DNA of 64,000 nucleotides from positions 27,211-91,210 of the forward strand of contig JAGYJW010000029.1 of assembly GCA_018401435.1 (NCBI GenBank), given 5' to 3'. This DNA comes from Deltaproteobacteria bacterium. Lineage in GTDB: Bacteria; Myxococcota_A; UBA796; UBA2385. The notes beneath the pieces were generated by a model. The model was given only the letters and a program-made list of their open reading frames with translations. It made no database searches and had not been told where the DNA came from. This document shows positions 29,158 to 37,367 of the stretch, piece after piece. The translations under genes and the position numbers were made by a program. Positions within the stretch are counted from its first letter, which is position 1, and each line of letters opens with the position of its first letter.

Positions 29158-30615
29158 TCAGCGGCCGACGAAGAGCTTGGACACATTCTCGATCAGGCCG
29201 CCATAAGGCGGGTCCAGCAGCGCATTTCCGGCCAGGCGCGACTGCAGGAAGACGCTCTTGGCGTGGCTGAAGGTCAGGAAGCCGGTGCGGCCATGGTAGG
29301 CGCCCACGCCGCTGGGCCCGACCCCGCCAAAGGGCAGCTCCTCTTGGGTGTTGTGCAGCAGCACATCGTTGACACAGGCGCCGCCCGACACGGTGCTGTT
29401 GAGCACCTGGTTCTGCCGCTTGTTGCTGTGATCGAAGTAGTAGAGGGCCAGGGGGCGCGGGCGGTCGTTGACATAGGCGATGGCGGCGTCCAGATCCGGC
29501 ACGCCGAGCACGGGCAGCACCGGTCCGAAGATCTCCTCGCTGAGGATGTCCATGTCCTCGGTGGCGCCCAGGACCAGCGTGGGCGCCAGCTTGCCCGAGC
29601 CCAAGGAGAAGCTCTCGCCGGCGGGGTTGACCTCGCGGATGGTGGCTCCCTTGGCCCGCGCGTCCTCAATCAGCCCCAGCAGCCGCTTGTGGTGGCCCGG
29701 GTGAATGATGGACGTGTAGTCCTGATTCTGCAGCAGGGTGGGGAAGGCCTTGCGGATCCAGGCCTCGGCCGCGTCGGCAAAGGCGGACTCCTGGCCGGAG
29801 GGCACCAGCACATAGTCGGGCGCAATGCAGGTTTGACCGGCATTGTAGGTCTTGCCCCAGGCGATGCGCGCCGCCGCCTTGGCCAGGCTGTAGGAGCCGT
29901 GCACGATGGCCGGGCTCTTGCCGCCCAGCTCCAGGGTGACCGGCGTGAGGTTGCGGGCGGCGGCCTCCATCACGATGCGGCCCACCTTGGTGGAGCCCGT
30001 GAAGAGCAGGTGGTCGAAGGGCAGGCCCGAGAAGGCGGCGCCCAGCTCGGGGCCGCCCTCCACCAGGTCCGCCACGTCGGGGCTGAAGACCTCGGCCAGC
30101 ACCTGTCGGGTGATGGCGTTGGTGGCCGGCGTGTACTCCGAGGGCTTGAGCAGCACCCGGTTGCCCGCCGACACCGCCGCGATGATGGGCAGAAAGGCCA
30201 GCTGGAAGGGGTAGTTCCAGGGAGCGATGATGCCCACCACGCCCAGGGGCTGGTAGATCACCCGGCCCTTGGCGGGCTGCAGGTGCCAGGAGATCTCGCG
30301 CTCTTCGTCTTCCACCCAGTCCTGCAGGTGGGCCCGGGTGTGGCGAATGCTCTCCACCACCATGAAGACCTCGGCCAGCAGCGTCTCTGCGCGGGCGCGG
30401 TTGCCGAAGTCGCTGTTCAAGGCAGCGCAGAGCGCCTCTTTGCGGCTGAGGATCGCGCCCTTGAGCGCCTTGAGCAGCCGCATGCGCTCCTTGTAGGGGA
30501 TGGGGCCGTCCTTGCGGTAGGCGGCCTTCAGGCGGTCAAAGGCCGCACGCAGGGCCTCGGGGCTGGCGCCGGCAGGGGCGGTCTCTGCAGGGGGGGTGGC
30601 TTCCTGGGCGGACAT
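29158..30615 (-). CDS. Aldehyde dehydrogenase (class 3 / coniferyl-aldehyde type)
   Basis: 485 residues, start MSAQEATPPAETAPAG. It oxidises aldehydes to acids with NAD(P). Family marks: PLGVVGIIAPWNYPFQL, LLFTGSTKVGRIV, TLELGGKSPAIV (catalytic Glu), NAGQTCIAPDYV with catalytic Cys near 263, and EEIFGPVLPV. The C-terminus (FLQSRLAGNALLDPPYG) extends like the membrane-associated class 3 enzymes and CalB-type coniferyl aldehyde dehydrogenases, so fatty or aromatic aldehydes are plausible substrates. Followed immediately by the lipase gene; the start of the hydrolase upstream is on the same strand, about 25 bases away. Confidence 0.88.
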   Translation of the reverse strand: MSAQEATPPAETAPAGASPEALRAAFDRLKAAYRKDGPIPYKERMRLLKALKGAILSRKEALCAALNSDFGNRARAETLLAEVFMVVESIRHTRAHLQDWVEDEEREISWHLQPAKGRVIYQPLGVVGIIAPWNYPFQLAFLPIIAAVSAGNRVLLKPSEYTPATNAITRQVLAEVFSPDVADLVEGGPELGAAFSGLPFDHLLFTGSTKVGRIVMEAAARNLTPVTLELGGKSPAIVHGSYSLAKAAARIAWGKTYNAGQTCIAPDYVLVPSGQESAFADAAEAWIRKAFPTLLQNQDYTSIIHPGHHKRLLGLIEDARAKGATIREVNPAGESFSLGSGKLAPTLVLGATEDMDILSEEIFGPVLPVLGVPDLDAAIAYVNDRPRPLALYYFDHSNKRQNQVLNSTVSGGACVNDVLLHNTQEELPFGGVGPSGVGAYHGRTGFLTFSHAKSVFLQSRLAGNALLDPPYGGLIENVSKLFVGR

Positions 30616-30640
30616 CGGGCCTCCGGGGCTGGAGCACAGG

Positions 30641-31439
30641 CTATCGCATCGACGGCAGGCTCTCCAGAATGGCGCGAACCAGCAGGGGAGCCTGCCCCTT
30701 GATCAGCCCATGCCCCCCAGTGGCCAGGCGCAGGCGGGGCCCCGGCGGCAAGGCGGCGGACAAAGCGTCGAGGATGGCGGGCTCGACCAGGGTATCGTCC
30801 AGGCAGCCCGCGACCAGGGTGGGGCAGGACACGGCGGCGATGTCCGCGGCGGCCGACTCCCAGTCCCAGGCGGCGAGCACGGCCATGCAACGCCGAATAT
30901 CGGCGTCGCTGACCCGGCGGAAGCCCGCGGCGGTAAAGGCCAGGCGGCAGCGGCCGGACCAGGGCCGAGAGCGCCGGGCTGTCCAGGGCCCCCGAGATCC
31001 GGCGGGGGGAGGGCAGGCGCCGGAAGGCCGCGTGGGGCCGCGCGCCAATCGAGGCCAGCAGCACCAGGCCGGCCACGCGATCGGGCGCCGCCGCCGCAAG
31101 GGATAGCGCATGCCCGCCGCCAAAGGAGTGGCCCAACAGGCGCACCCTCTCGATCCCCAACGCGTCGAGAAGACGCAGCAGCACCCCATTGATGGCCTGT
31201 TTGTCCGACGGCGCCAGGGCGGCGGGGCTCTGGCCGAAGCCCGGCAGATCCACCCGCAGCAGGCGCAGGCCCTGGCTGAGCCCGGGGGCCAGGTAGCGAA
31301 AGTCCCGGTGGCTGCCCGGCATGCCGTGCAGGGCCAGCAAGACCGGGCCCGCGCCTTCGTCGGCATAGGCCAGGGCGCCCCCCGCCAGGGCGACGTGGCG
31401 CAGCGGCGGATCGGAGTGGGGCAGCGGGCCTTGGGACAT
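30641..31439 (-). CDS. Alpha/beta hydrolase with one frameshift
   Basis: Start MSQGPLPHSDPPLRH. The first frame gives VLLALHGMPGSHRDFRYL, RVDLPGFGQSP and the nucleophile elbow LLGHSFGGGHALSLA. Near 30950 the coding sense passes to another frame (LAFTAAGFRRVSDADIRR ... PTLVAGCLDDTLVEP with the acid residue, then ATGGHGLIKGQAP with the His). The 799-base length is one base more than a multiple of three, so a single inserted base in the CCGGCCGCTGCCGCC run explains it. Without the shift the protein would lose its Asp and His. Probably an intact haloperoxidase/esterase-like hydrolase carrying a base-call error; a true mutation is the alternative. Confidence 0.65.
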
Positions 31440-31524
31440 GCGGGCCCGACCTATCCCTGACCTGGGCCCCTTGCGGGTGGGCCGGAGCGGCTGTACCCCT
31501 GGCATGCCCTCCTGTGGAGCCCCC

Positions 31525-31703
31525 ATGTCGCCCTTGCTCGCCCTGCTGCTGGCCGCCCTCCCGGCCCTGGCCACCGCCCCCGAGAGCGCCGAAGACGCCC
31601 TACTGGACGGCGATCCGGGCGCCAGCCGGCCCGACGACGCGCCCGTGGGCTCGCGGTGGCCCTCAGCCTGCTTGGCCTGGTGGGGATGCGTCGCCGAGAA
31701 TGA
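31525..31703 (+). CDS. Small exported peptide with C-terminal membrane span and Arg tail (needs one frameshift)
   Basis: GGAG lies five bases before the ATG. The frame opens with a signal peptide (MSPLLALLLAALPALATA) and an acidic stretch (SAEDALLDGDPG). After about 31645 another frame gives VALSLLGLVGMRRRE and a TGA at 31701-31703, a hydrophobic span plus Arg cluster like MYXO-CTERM/GlyGly-CTERM sorting tails. Staying in the first frame would instead run to 31812, deep into the convergent acyltransferase gene. The shifted version is 58 residues and avoids that overlap. Speculative but orderly. Confidence 0.35.
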
Positions 31704-31718
31704 AGTCTGTGCCCTCGT

Positions 31719-33026
31719 TTACGGGGGCGGAAGCGTGACGGATGCAGGATCGGCCCCCTTGGCGATGCTGACCCAGGCGCGGATGATCGAGCCCCACTTG
31801 CAGTTGCTCTGACCGGCCAGGTCCAGGCGGAAGAGCTGCGTGCCCACCCGCAGAAAGATCTGGTTGGCCACCTCGACGCTGACCGCGGTCACATCGGTGA
31901 GGGCCACGGTCCAGAGGGGGGCGGCATCGGCGCCGGTCATCTCCAGGCGCGCGGCGTGCAGGCGCAAGCAGCCGGCGGCCACCACCACCTCCTCGCGCAC
32001 CTCCTCCTCCTCGTGCAGGACCCGGGCGTTGCGGGCCTCCAACAACAGACCCTCGCGATCGAAGCGGGCCCGGTCCACCACTGGCGGGGCCCCCACCAGC
32101 GCCACCAGCCGGGCGGCGGCCTGGGGCAGGGTGAAGTCGGGGGCGCCATTCTGGCCGTGCAGCCGGCTCTGGAGGTCCAGGCGCCAGGTGGCCCCACAGG
32201 CGCGGCAGCTCAGCTGGTTGCCGTCGCTGGCCAGGGGCCGCAGCCCCTCGTCGGCAAAGCAGACCGGGCAGGCCCACAAGTAGCTGGGCAGGCCCCAGGC
32301 CATGCGCCGCCCGGTGCAGTGGCCCTGGGTGGGCATGCGGGGGGTGACCCGGATGCGCTTGGCGATATCGGCCTCGATCTCGACCGGCGACCAGTCCTTG
32401 CCATAGGTGTAGGGGCCCTCGTAGCTGACCTCCACCGGCACCCGGCGGGGGTAGGTGGCCCAGCGGGGCTGCGCGAGAAATGCAGTTTCAATGCGTACAT
32501 AGACCACCCGCGCACCCAGCTTGCGAATCAGGCTGCCCATGCCGGGCAGGGGCTCGCCGGGCTCGCCATTCCAGGTGCGCATGCCCTCGGGGAAGATGAC
32601 CACGGCCTGCCCGGCCTTGTACAGCTCCATCATCTTGAGCAGGGCCTGCCGGTCCTTGACGAATTTCTTTTTGCCAAATGCGCCCAATCCGACGAGAAGG
32701 CGCCCGGCGACAGGAATCCGAAGCACGGACGTCGCGGCCATATAGTGCATGGGGCGCTTCATGGCCCAGCCCAGCCAGGCCGGGTCGAAGGTGGCCGTGT
32801 GGTTGGCCAGGACGAAGAGGGGGCCGTCCTTGGGCAGGTGCTCGGTGCCCCGGGCCTGGATGCGGAACCACAGGCTGTCGAGGGCCAACATGAGCACGGA
32901 GGCCGCGCGCCACAGCAGCCAGCGCTGCCAGGGCAGGCCGAAGAAGGGGCGCACCGGCTCGCGGCAGGCCTGGGTGTCCAGGGTGGGGTGCTTGTCGGGG
33001 GGGAGGGTCAGGTCGCTGGCGTGCAT
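31719..33026 (-). CDS. PlsC-type acyltransferase fused to zinc ribbon and beta-rich tail
   Basis: 435 residues from the ATG at 33026 (MHASDLTLPPDKHP). Residues 40-230 are a PlsC/AGPAT domain: catalytic NHTATFD (His 76, Asp 81), IFPEGMRT near 145 and a likely membrane helix at 33-52. It would transfer acyl groups to lysophosphatidate or a related lipid at the inner membrane. After about residue 255 an unusual extension begins: a CxxC...CxxC zinc ribbon (CPVCFADEG ... SCRACGATW), a helical Arg/Glu-rich linker and a PH/GRAM-like beta domain (WTVALTDVTAVSVEVANQIF). Standard PlsC proteins stop near 240 residues. The extension may bind protein or lipid and regulate activity (inferred). Confidence 0.78.
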   Translation of the reverse strand: MHASDLTLPPDKHPTLDTQACREPVRPFFGLPWQRWLLWRAASVLMLALDSLWFRIQARGTEHLPKDGPLFVLANHTATFDPAWLGWAMKRPMHYMAATSVLRIPVAGRLLVGLGAFGKKKFVKDRQALLKMMELYKAGQAVVIFPEGMRTWNGEPGEPLPGMGSLIRKLGARVVYVRIETAFLAQPRWATYPRRVPVEVSYEGPYTYGKDWSPVEIEADIAKRIRVTPRMPTQGHCTGRRMAWGLPSYLWACPVCFADEGLRPLASDGNQLSCRACGATWRLDLQSRLHGQNGAPDFTLPQAAARLVALVGAPPVVDRARFDREGLLLEARNARVLHEEEEVREEVVVAAGCLRLHAARLEMTGADAAPLWTVALTDVTAVSVEVANQIFLRVGTQLFRLDLAGQSNCKWGSIIRAWVSIAKGADPASVTLPPP

Positions 33027-33115
33027 GGGCGCGTGTCGCAGGCGGGCGGGCGAATATGGCACGCAGGGGCCGACCTGCCCACCCGGCGGGGGGCCCGCGC
33101 GATAGTTCGGGCGGC

Positions 33116-33871
33116 ATGCACCCCGATCCGGTCTATTGGCGCCAGGACCCCTGGTTGGCCTTGGAGAAGCCCGCGGGCCTCTCCGTCTTTCCCCCCCATG
33201 GCGACCCCGGGGGAGACTGCCTGCTGGCCCGCCTGCTGGCGGCCCACCCCAGCCAGGACCGGCCCGACTGGCCCGAGGGCTTCGCGGGCGGCATCGCGCA
33301 CCGCCTGGATGTGTCCACCTCGGGGCAGGTGCTGGCAGCCCGCAGCCCCGGCGATCTGGACACCCTGCGCGGGCTCTTCGCCCAGAAGAAGCTGCGCAAG
33401 CGCTACCAGTTCGTGACCGCGCGACAGGTGCCCTGGACCCAACATACGGTGCAGCATCGACTGGCCCATGATCGTCGACAAAAGCGTAGAATGACCTTTG
33501 AGCGCGGCAAGGACACCCCCCACCGGGGCCAATGGATGGAGGCCGAGACGCGCCTGCGCTACCTGGGTCCGCTGGAGGGCGGGCTGGGCCTGTGGTCGGC
33601 GGAGATGCGCAGCGGCGTCATGCACCAGGTGCGCGTTCACGCGGCATCGGTGGGCCTGGCCCTGCTGGGGGATGGGCTCTATGGCGGGGGCAGCGCGCCG
33701 GGGCCCGAGGGCCCGCAGTTCTACCTGCACCATGTGGGGCTGAAGGGGCCGGGGCTGGTGCCGCCACCCCTCGATGCTCCCCGTCCTGGCCCCAGCGGCA
33801 GGAGCAGCCATGAGCGACCCCTATGCCCCGCCACTGGCGGAGATCGACATCGCGCGCCTGCCGGCCGGTAA
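33116..33871 (+). CDS. RluA-family pseudouridine synthase
   Basis: About 250 residues from MHPDPVYWRQDPWL. Converts uridine to pseudouridine in rRNA or tRNA. Signature motif: IAHRLDVSTSGQVL, with the catalytic Asp at residue 65; WLALEKPAGLSVFPPHG is the family's entry strand and MHQVRVHAASVGLALLGDGLYG its closing motif. No S4 domain, so it is the compact TruC/RluA form. The last ~40 codons are Pro/Arg-rich and overlap the next gene; a different frame would end at a TGA forming ATGA with that gene's start (33810-33813), so the 3' end may be mis-framed. Confidence 0.8.
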   Translation: MHPDPVYWRQDPWLALEKPAGLSVFPPHGDPGGDCLLARLLAAHPSQDRPDWPEGFAGGIAHRLDVSTSGQVLAARSPGDLDTLRGLFAQKKLRKRYQFVTARQVPWTQHTVQHRLAHDRRQKRRMTFERGKDTPHRGQWMEAETRLRYLGPLEGGLGLWSAEMRSGVMHQVRVHAASVGLALLGDGLYGGGSAPGPEGPQFYLHHVGLKGPGLVPPPLDAPRPGPSGRSSHERPLCPATGGDRHRAPAGR

Positions 33872-34368
33872 TGGCCCAAGAGACGCGCGCCCGCTTGATC
33901 CGCCACGAGGCCTCGCTGCGGTCCTTTGGCTCCCTCTTCATCCTGGGCGGGCTGCTGGGCCTGGGGGGCACCGCCGTCGCCGGACTGGCCCTGCTGGTGG
34001 AGGGGCCGGCTGCGGGAGTGGGCGAGGCCGCGGTCCTGGGTGGCCTGGGCTTCGTCTACGCCCTGCTCAGCGGCGGGCAGCTGTGGACGGGGCTGGCCTT
34101 GCGGCGTTTGCAGCGAAAGGCCCGGGTGCCCGCCACCTTGTTGGCGGGCTTGTCCCTCTTCAGCCTGGGCATCGGCACCCTGATCGGCGGCTACCTGCTC
34201 TACCTGCTGTGGAGCGAGAAAGGCAAGGAGGTGCTCAGCCCGGCCTATGCCGAGGTGCGGGCCGCCACGCCCGAGATGCGGCCCGGGACCTCGGCCCTGG
34301 CCTGGGGCGTGCTGGTCCTGCTCCTGCTCTTCGTGCTGCTGATCGGGGTGGCCGCGCTGGCCGCCTGA
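33810..34368 (+). CDS. Small multi-pass membrane protein (one frameshift near 33868)
   Basis: Opens MSDPYAPPLAEIDIARLP, a cytosolic Pro-rich N-terminus common to small bacterial membrane proteins, then must change frame to continue AQETRARLIRHEASLRSFG. About four hydrophobic spans follow (SLFILGGLLGLGGTAVAGLALL; AAVLGGLGFVYALLSGG; ATLLAGLSLFSLGIG; WGVLVLLLLFVLLIG). The span from start to TGA is one base over a multiple of three, fitting a single indel. An ATG at 33871 offers a shorter intact version. No assigned function; it may be coupled to the RluA gene. Confidence 0.5.
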
Positions 34369-34400
34369 AGGCCAGCCGCCGAGGGAGTAGACTGCCGCCC

Positions 34401-36077
34401 ATGTCCCGCCGTGCCCTCCCGCTGCTGGCCTGGGCCCTGGTGGGCTTGATGGGCCTGCTGTGGTGGAGCACGGCCGCCAGCACCTCGGTCGCCCGCATCG
34501 CGGCCATGCAGGTGGTGGAGCCCTATGCCTTCGCCGTCTACCACCAGATCGTGCACAACCTCGCCATGGACGGCGACTTCGTGCAGACGGTGCACCAGGG
34601 CTATGACGACTCCTGGACCTGGTCGGGGCATCGCGCGCCGGCCCTCTTTCCGGTCGCGGCCCTCTACCGGCTGGACCCCACCGTCTATGGCCTGGCCCGG
34701 GTGCAGATCCTGCTGGTGATGCTGGGGGCCATCCCCGCCGCCTTGATCGCCCGTCGCGCTGCCGGATCGGAGCTTGGGGTGCCCCTGGGCGCGGCCCTCT
34801 ACCTCTTCAGCCCCCCTGTGCTGGCCCTGGCCCTGCAAGACTACCAGGACCTGGTCCTGGCCCTGCCTTGCCTGGTCTTTGCGGTCTGGGCCTGGCAGGC
34901 CGACCGGTGGGCCTGGCTGCCCCTGGGGGTGGTGGCCGGCCTGCTTCCCCGCGAAGAGACCGTACCTGTGGTGCTCATTCTCGCGGTGCTGACCATCCCT
35001 TGGGCCAGCCCGGCAAGCGCCGCGGCTACGCGGGTGCGTTGGAAGCGCTGGGCCCTCAACATCGGGGTCACCGCCTTGATCGTGGGCGCCTATGTGGGGG
35101 GGGTGGAGACCTTCTTTCCCAGCACGGGCACCCAATACAAGACCCCGCTGGTGAGCGTCATCCAGCAGCTGGGCGGCCCCGATGGCCGGGTGCACCTGGA
35201 CGGCTGGCCCTGGATGGGCAGCTTCTATGGCTGGCTGCTGGTGCCCCTGGGTCTGCTGGCCCTGGGCGCGCCCCAGCTGGCCCTGCCGGCCGCGGGGCTG
35301 GTGCTCTTTCACCTGGCCATGCCCCAAGGCAACGCCATCGACCGGAGCTGGCAGGGCCACAGCCACCACCTCGCGCCGGCCGTCGCGGTGCTGCTGGCGG
35401 CGGCGGCCGAAGGTGGCGGGCGCTTGCTGCGCCTGGCGGGGCATGCCCGCCTGGGCCGGGTGGGCAGGCTGCTGCCGGTGGCGCTCGCGGTGGCCCTGCT
35501 CCTGCTGATCGGCAGCCGGTTCCGAGCCCAGGCCCTCGACCAGAACCTCCGCCTGACCCTGCTCCCGCAGAATCCGGCCTGGGTGCACCCGGCCTGGCCC
35601 ATGGCCCTGGCCCTGCCCGAGGATGCGGTGCCCGCGGTGGCCCGGGACCTGTCGCCCATGGTGTCGAATCGGCGGGTGGCCTATACCTACGATGGGTCGC
35701 TGGACAGCAAGGAGCTGGACCGGGGCCTGGGGGCGGCCACCCACGCCCTCATCGACGCCCGGCAGGGGGGCGGCCGGGTGACGGGCTGGGTGCGGGCCAT
35801 GCCGGGCAGCCAGAAGCTGCAGGAGGCCGGCCCCTACTCCTTGTGGACCTGGGATGCCGGGGCCGAGGACCCCTCCTGGGAGCAGATGCAAGAGGTCCAG
35901 ATTCGCAAGGAACAACCTTGGATCTCACCCTACCGCCGCCGCGAGGACATCCCCGGGGTGGCCCGCTTTGTGTCCCCGGAGCGGCCCGCGGGGGCGCGCA
36001 TCCCGGTGATTCCGCTGCCCCGGTGGCTCTTTGCCTGGCTCAGCCCGGGACCAGCGCCACGTCCCGGTGTTCGGTGA
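34401..36077 (+). CDS. DUF2079-type multi-pass membrane protein
   Basis: 558 residues from the ATG at 34401 (MSRRALPLLAWALVGLMG), 32 bases after the preceding membrane gene. The early periplasmic region YHQIVHNLAMDGDFVQTVHQ and WSGHRAPALFPVAALYRLDP is characteristic of DUF2079, a GT-C-like family of unknown activity. About nine hydrophobic spans are seen, then a soluble C-terminal domain (LLPQNPAWVHPAWPMA; RRVAYTYDGSLDSKELD). The 3' end overlaps the convergent lipoprotein gene by 38 bases. Probably an envelope glycosyltransferase. Confidence 0.7.
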   Translation: MSRRALPLLAWALVGLMGLLWWSTAASTSVARIAAMQVVEPYAFAVYHQIVHNLAMDGDFVQTVHQGYDDSWTWSGHRAPALFPVAALYRLDPTVYGLARVQILLVMLGAIPAALIARRAAGSELGVPLGAALYLFSPPVLALALQDYQDLVLALPCLVFAVWAWQADRWAWLPLGVVAGLLPREETVPVVLILAVLTIPWASPASAAATRVRWKRWALNIGVTALIVGAYVGGVETFFPSTGTQYKTPLVSVIQQLGGPDGRVHLDGWPWMGSFYGWLLVPLGLLALGAPQLALPAAGLVLFHLAMPQGNAIDRSWQGHSHHLAPAVAVLLAAAAEGGGRLLRLAGHARLGRVGRLLPVALAVALLLLIGSRFRAQALDQNLRLTLLPQNPAWVHPAWPMALALPEDAVPAVARDLSPMVSNRRVAYTYDGSLDSKELDRGLGAATHALIDARQGGGRVTGWVRAMPGSQKLQEAGPYSLWTWDAGAEDPSWEQMQEVQIRKEQPWISPYRRREDIPGVARFVSPERPAGARIPVIPLPRWLFAWLSPGPAPRPGVR

Positions 36078-36711
36078 CGGGGTGGCAGCCGTCGTGCAGG
36101 ACCTGGATCTGCTCGGTCCAGGTCTGAAAGCCCGGCGCTTGCACCCAGACATCCAGATCCCCGACCAGTTCGGAGGCGCAGCTCATGAAGCCATCCAGGC
36201 CGTCTTCGCAGACCCCAGGGCTGTCCCAGTCCTCGTCGCTGGGCACGAAGTAGCCCACGGCCTCGGGCACCAGCGACCCATCCGCCGCCAGCACGGAGAG
36301 CGTCACAGCGGGGATCTCCACATCGGTGCAGTCAACGGGCTCGAGGATCAGGGTGAGGGCTTGCGTCTGCACATGGCAGGCGTCGGCCTGCACCGTCACC
36401 GTCTGGGAGGCCGTGCGGTGGTAGCGCCCGGTGGCCGTCACGGTGATGGGGCCGGCCTGCTCGAAGCCGCAGGCAAATTCGGGGGAGGCTGGCCAGGGCT
36501 CGCAGGGGTTCAGATCGCTGTCCGGCGTGCTCCAGGTGACGGCCAGATCCTCGGGCAGCAGGCCGCCTTCGCTTTCGACAGTGACCAAGACGCTCACCCG
36601 GGCCTCGGTGGTGCAGCCGACATCGCCGCCGCCGGTATCGTCGTCCTTGTCGCCACAGGCCAGCAGCAGCGCCGGCAGCAGCAGCAGGGGAATGGGTGCA
36701 GAGAGGCGCAT
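36040..36711 (-). CDS. Lipoprotein with Ig-like/carboxypeptidase-regulatory-like repeats
   Basis: 223 residues, start MRLSAPIPLLLLPALLLAC. After an Asp/Gly linker the chain shows two similar beta-sandwich units, each ending in a Cys-paired strand set: ITVTATGRYHRTASQTVTVQ with DACHVQT, and LDVWVQAPGFQTWTEQIQV with DGCHPVTE. This resembles carboxypeptidase-regulatory-like (CNA-B-type) modules used as surface adhesin or scaffold domains. No enzyme motif. It is transcribed after the alkC-GNAT pair with a gap of about 110 bases. Confidence 0.65.
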   Translation of the reverse strand: MRLSAPIPLLLLPALLLACGDKDDDTGGGDVGCTTEARVSVLVTVESEGGLLPEDLAVTWSTPDSDLNPCEPWPASPEFACGFEQAGPITVTATGRYHRTASQTVTVQADACHVQTQALTLILEPVDCTDVEIPAVTLSVLAADGSLVPEAVGYFVPSDEDWDSPGVCEDGLDGFMSCASELVGDLDVWVQAPGFQTWTEQIQVLHDGCHPVTEHRDVALVPG

Positions 36712-36821
36712 GGGGACTCCGTGTCGGGCCCGACGCCCAAAGGCAAGGTAGACCCCCAGCGCCCCAGCCGCAATGTGCGCCGGCTCGGGCGGCGGCCGCC
36801 TGCGCTGTCGGGCAAGGCGCC

Positions 36822-37367
36822 TCAAGCGGGGAGGTGCAGGGCCAGCACCAAATCATCGATATATCGCCCATCTACCAGCCGGACGAAGCGCCGTCGCCGC
36901 CCCTCCTCCACAAAGCCAAAGCTGCGGTAGAGGCCGATGGCGCGTTCATTGTCGGCCCGTACATAGAGCTCCACCCGCCCGACCGGCAGGCGGCTGCCAT
37001 CGGGGGCGGCTGGCGGGTCCGTCGCCCAGTCCAGCAGGCCCTGCATCATGCGCCGGCCCAGGCCCTGCCCCTGAAAGGCGGGGTCGATGCCCAGGGCCAG
37101 CAGGGCGACATGGCGCAGCAGGCTGGGCCCCAGCCGCTTGATGCTGCCCTCTGCCGCCATGCGGCCATCGGGGGCCATGCCCACCAGCCGCAGCCGGTCG
37201 CTGCTGGGATGGGCCAGCCAGGACCGCATGTCGGCCTCCACCGCGGCGGGGCGGTCATCCAGGTCGGCCAGCGTCTGCACCATGCCGCGCCCGTCCTGGA
37301 TCAGGCGCCGGGCCAGGGCCTGCATGGGCAGCGCGTCTTCAAAGCGCACCGGCCGCAGGGCGATCAT
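36822..37367 (-). CDS. GNAT-family N-acetyltransferase
   Basis: 181 residues (MIALRPVRFEDALPMQALA). GNAT fold: acetyl-CoA loop LGIDPAFQGQGLGRRMM (R/Q-x-x-G-x-G/A form), then VELYVRADNERAIGLYRSFGFVEEGRRRRF. It transfers acetyl from acetyl-CoA to an unknown amine. The start overlaps the alkC stop as ATGA (37364-37367), so the two are made together; this may hint at a shared detoxification or stress role, but no substrate can be read. Confidence 0.85.
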   Translation of the reverse strand: MIALRPVRFEDALPMQALARRLIQDGRGMVQTLADLDDRPAAVEADMRSWLAHPSSDRLRLVGMAPDGRMAAEGSIKRLGPSLLRHVALLALGIDPAFQGQGLGRRMMQGLLDWATDPPAAPDGSRLPVGRVELYVRADNERAIGLYRSFGFVEEGRRRRFVRLVDGRYIDDLVLALHLPA

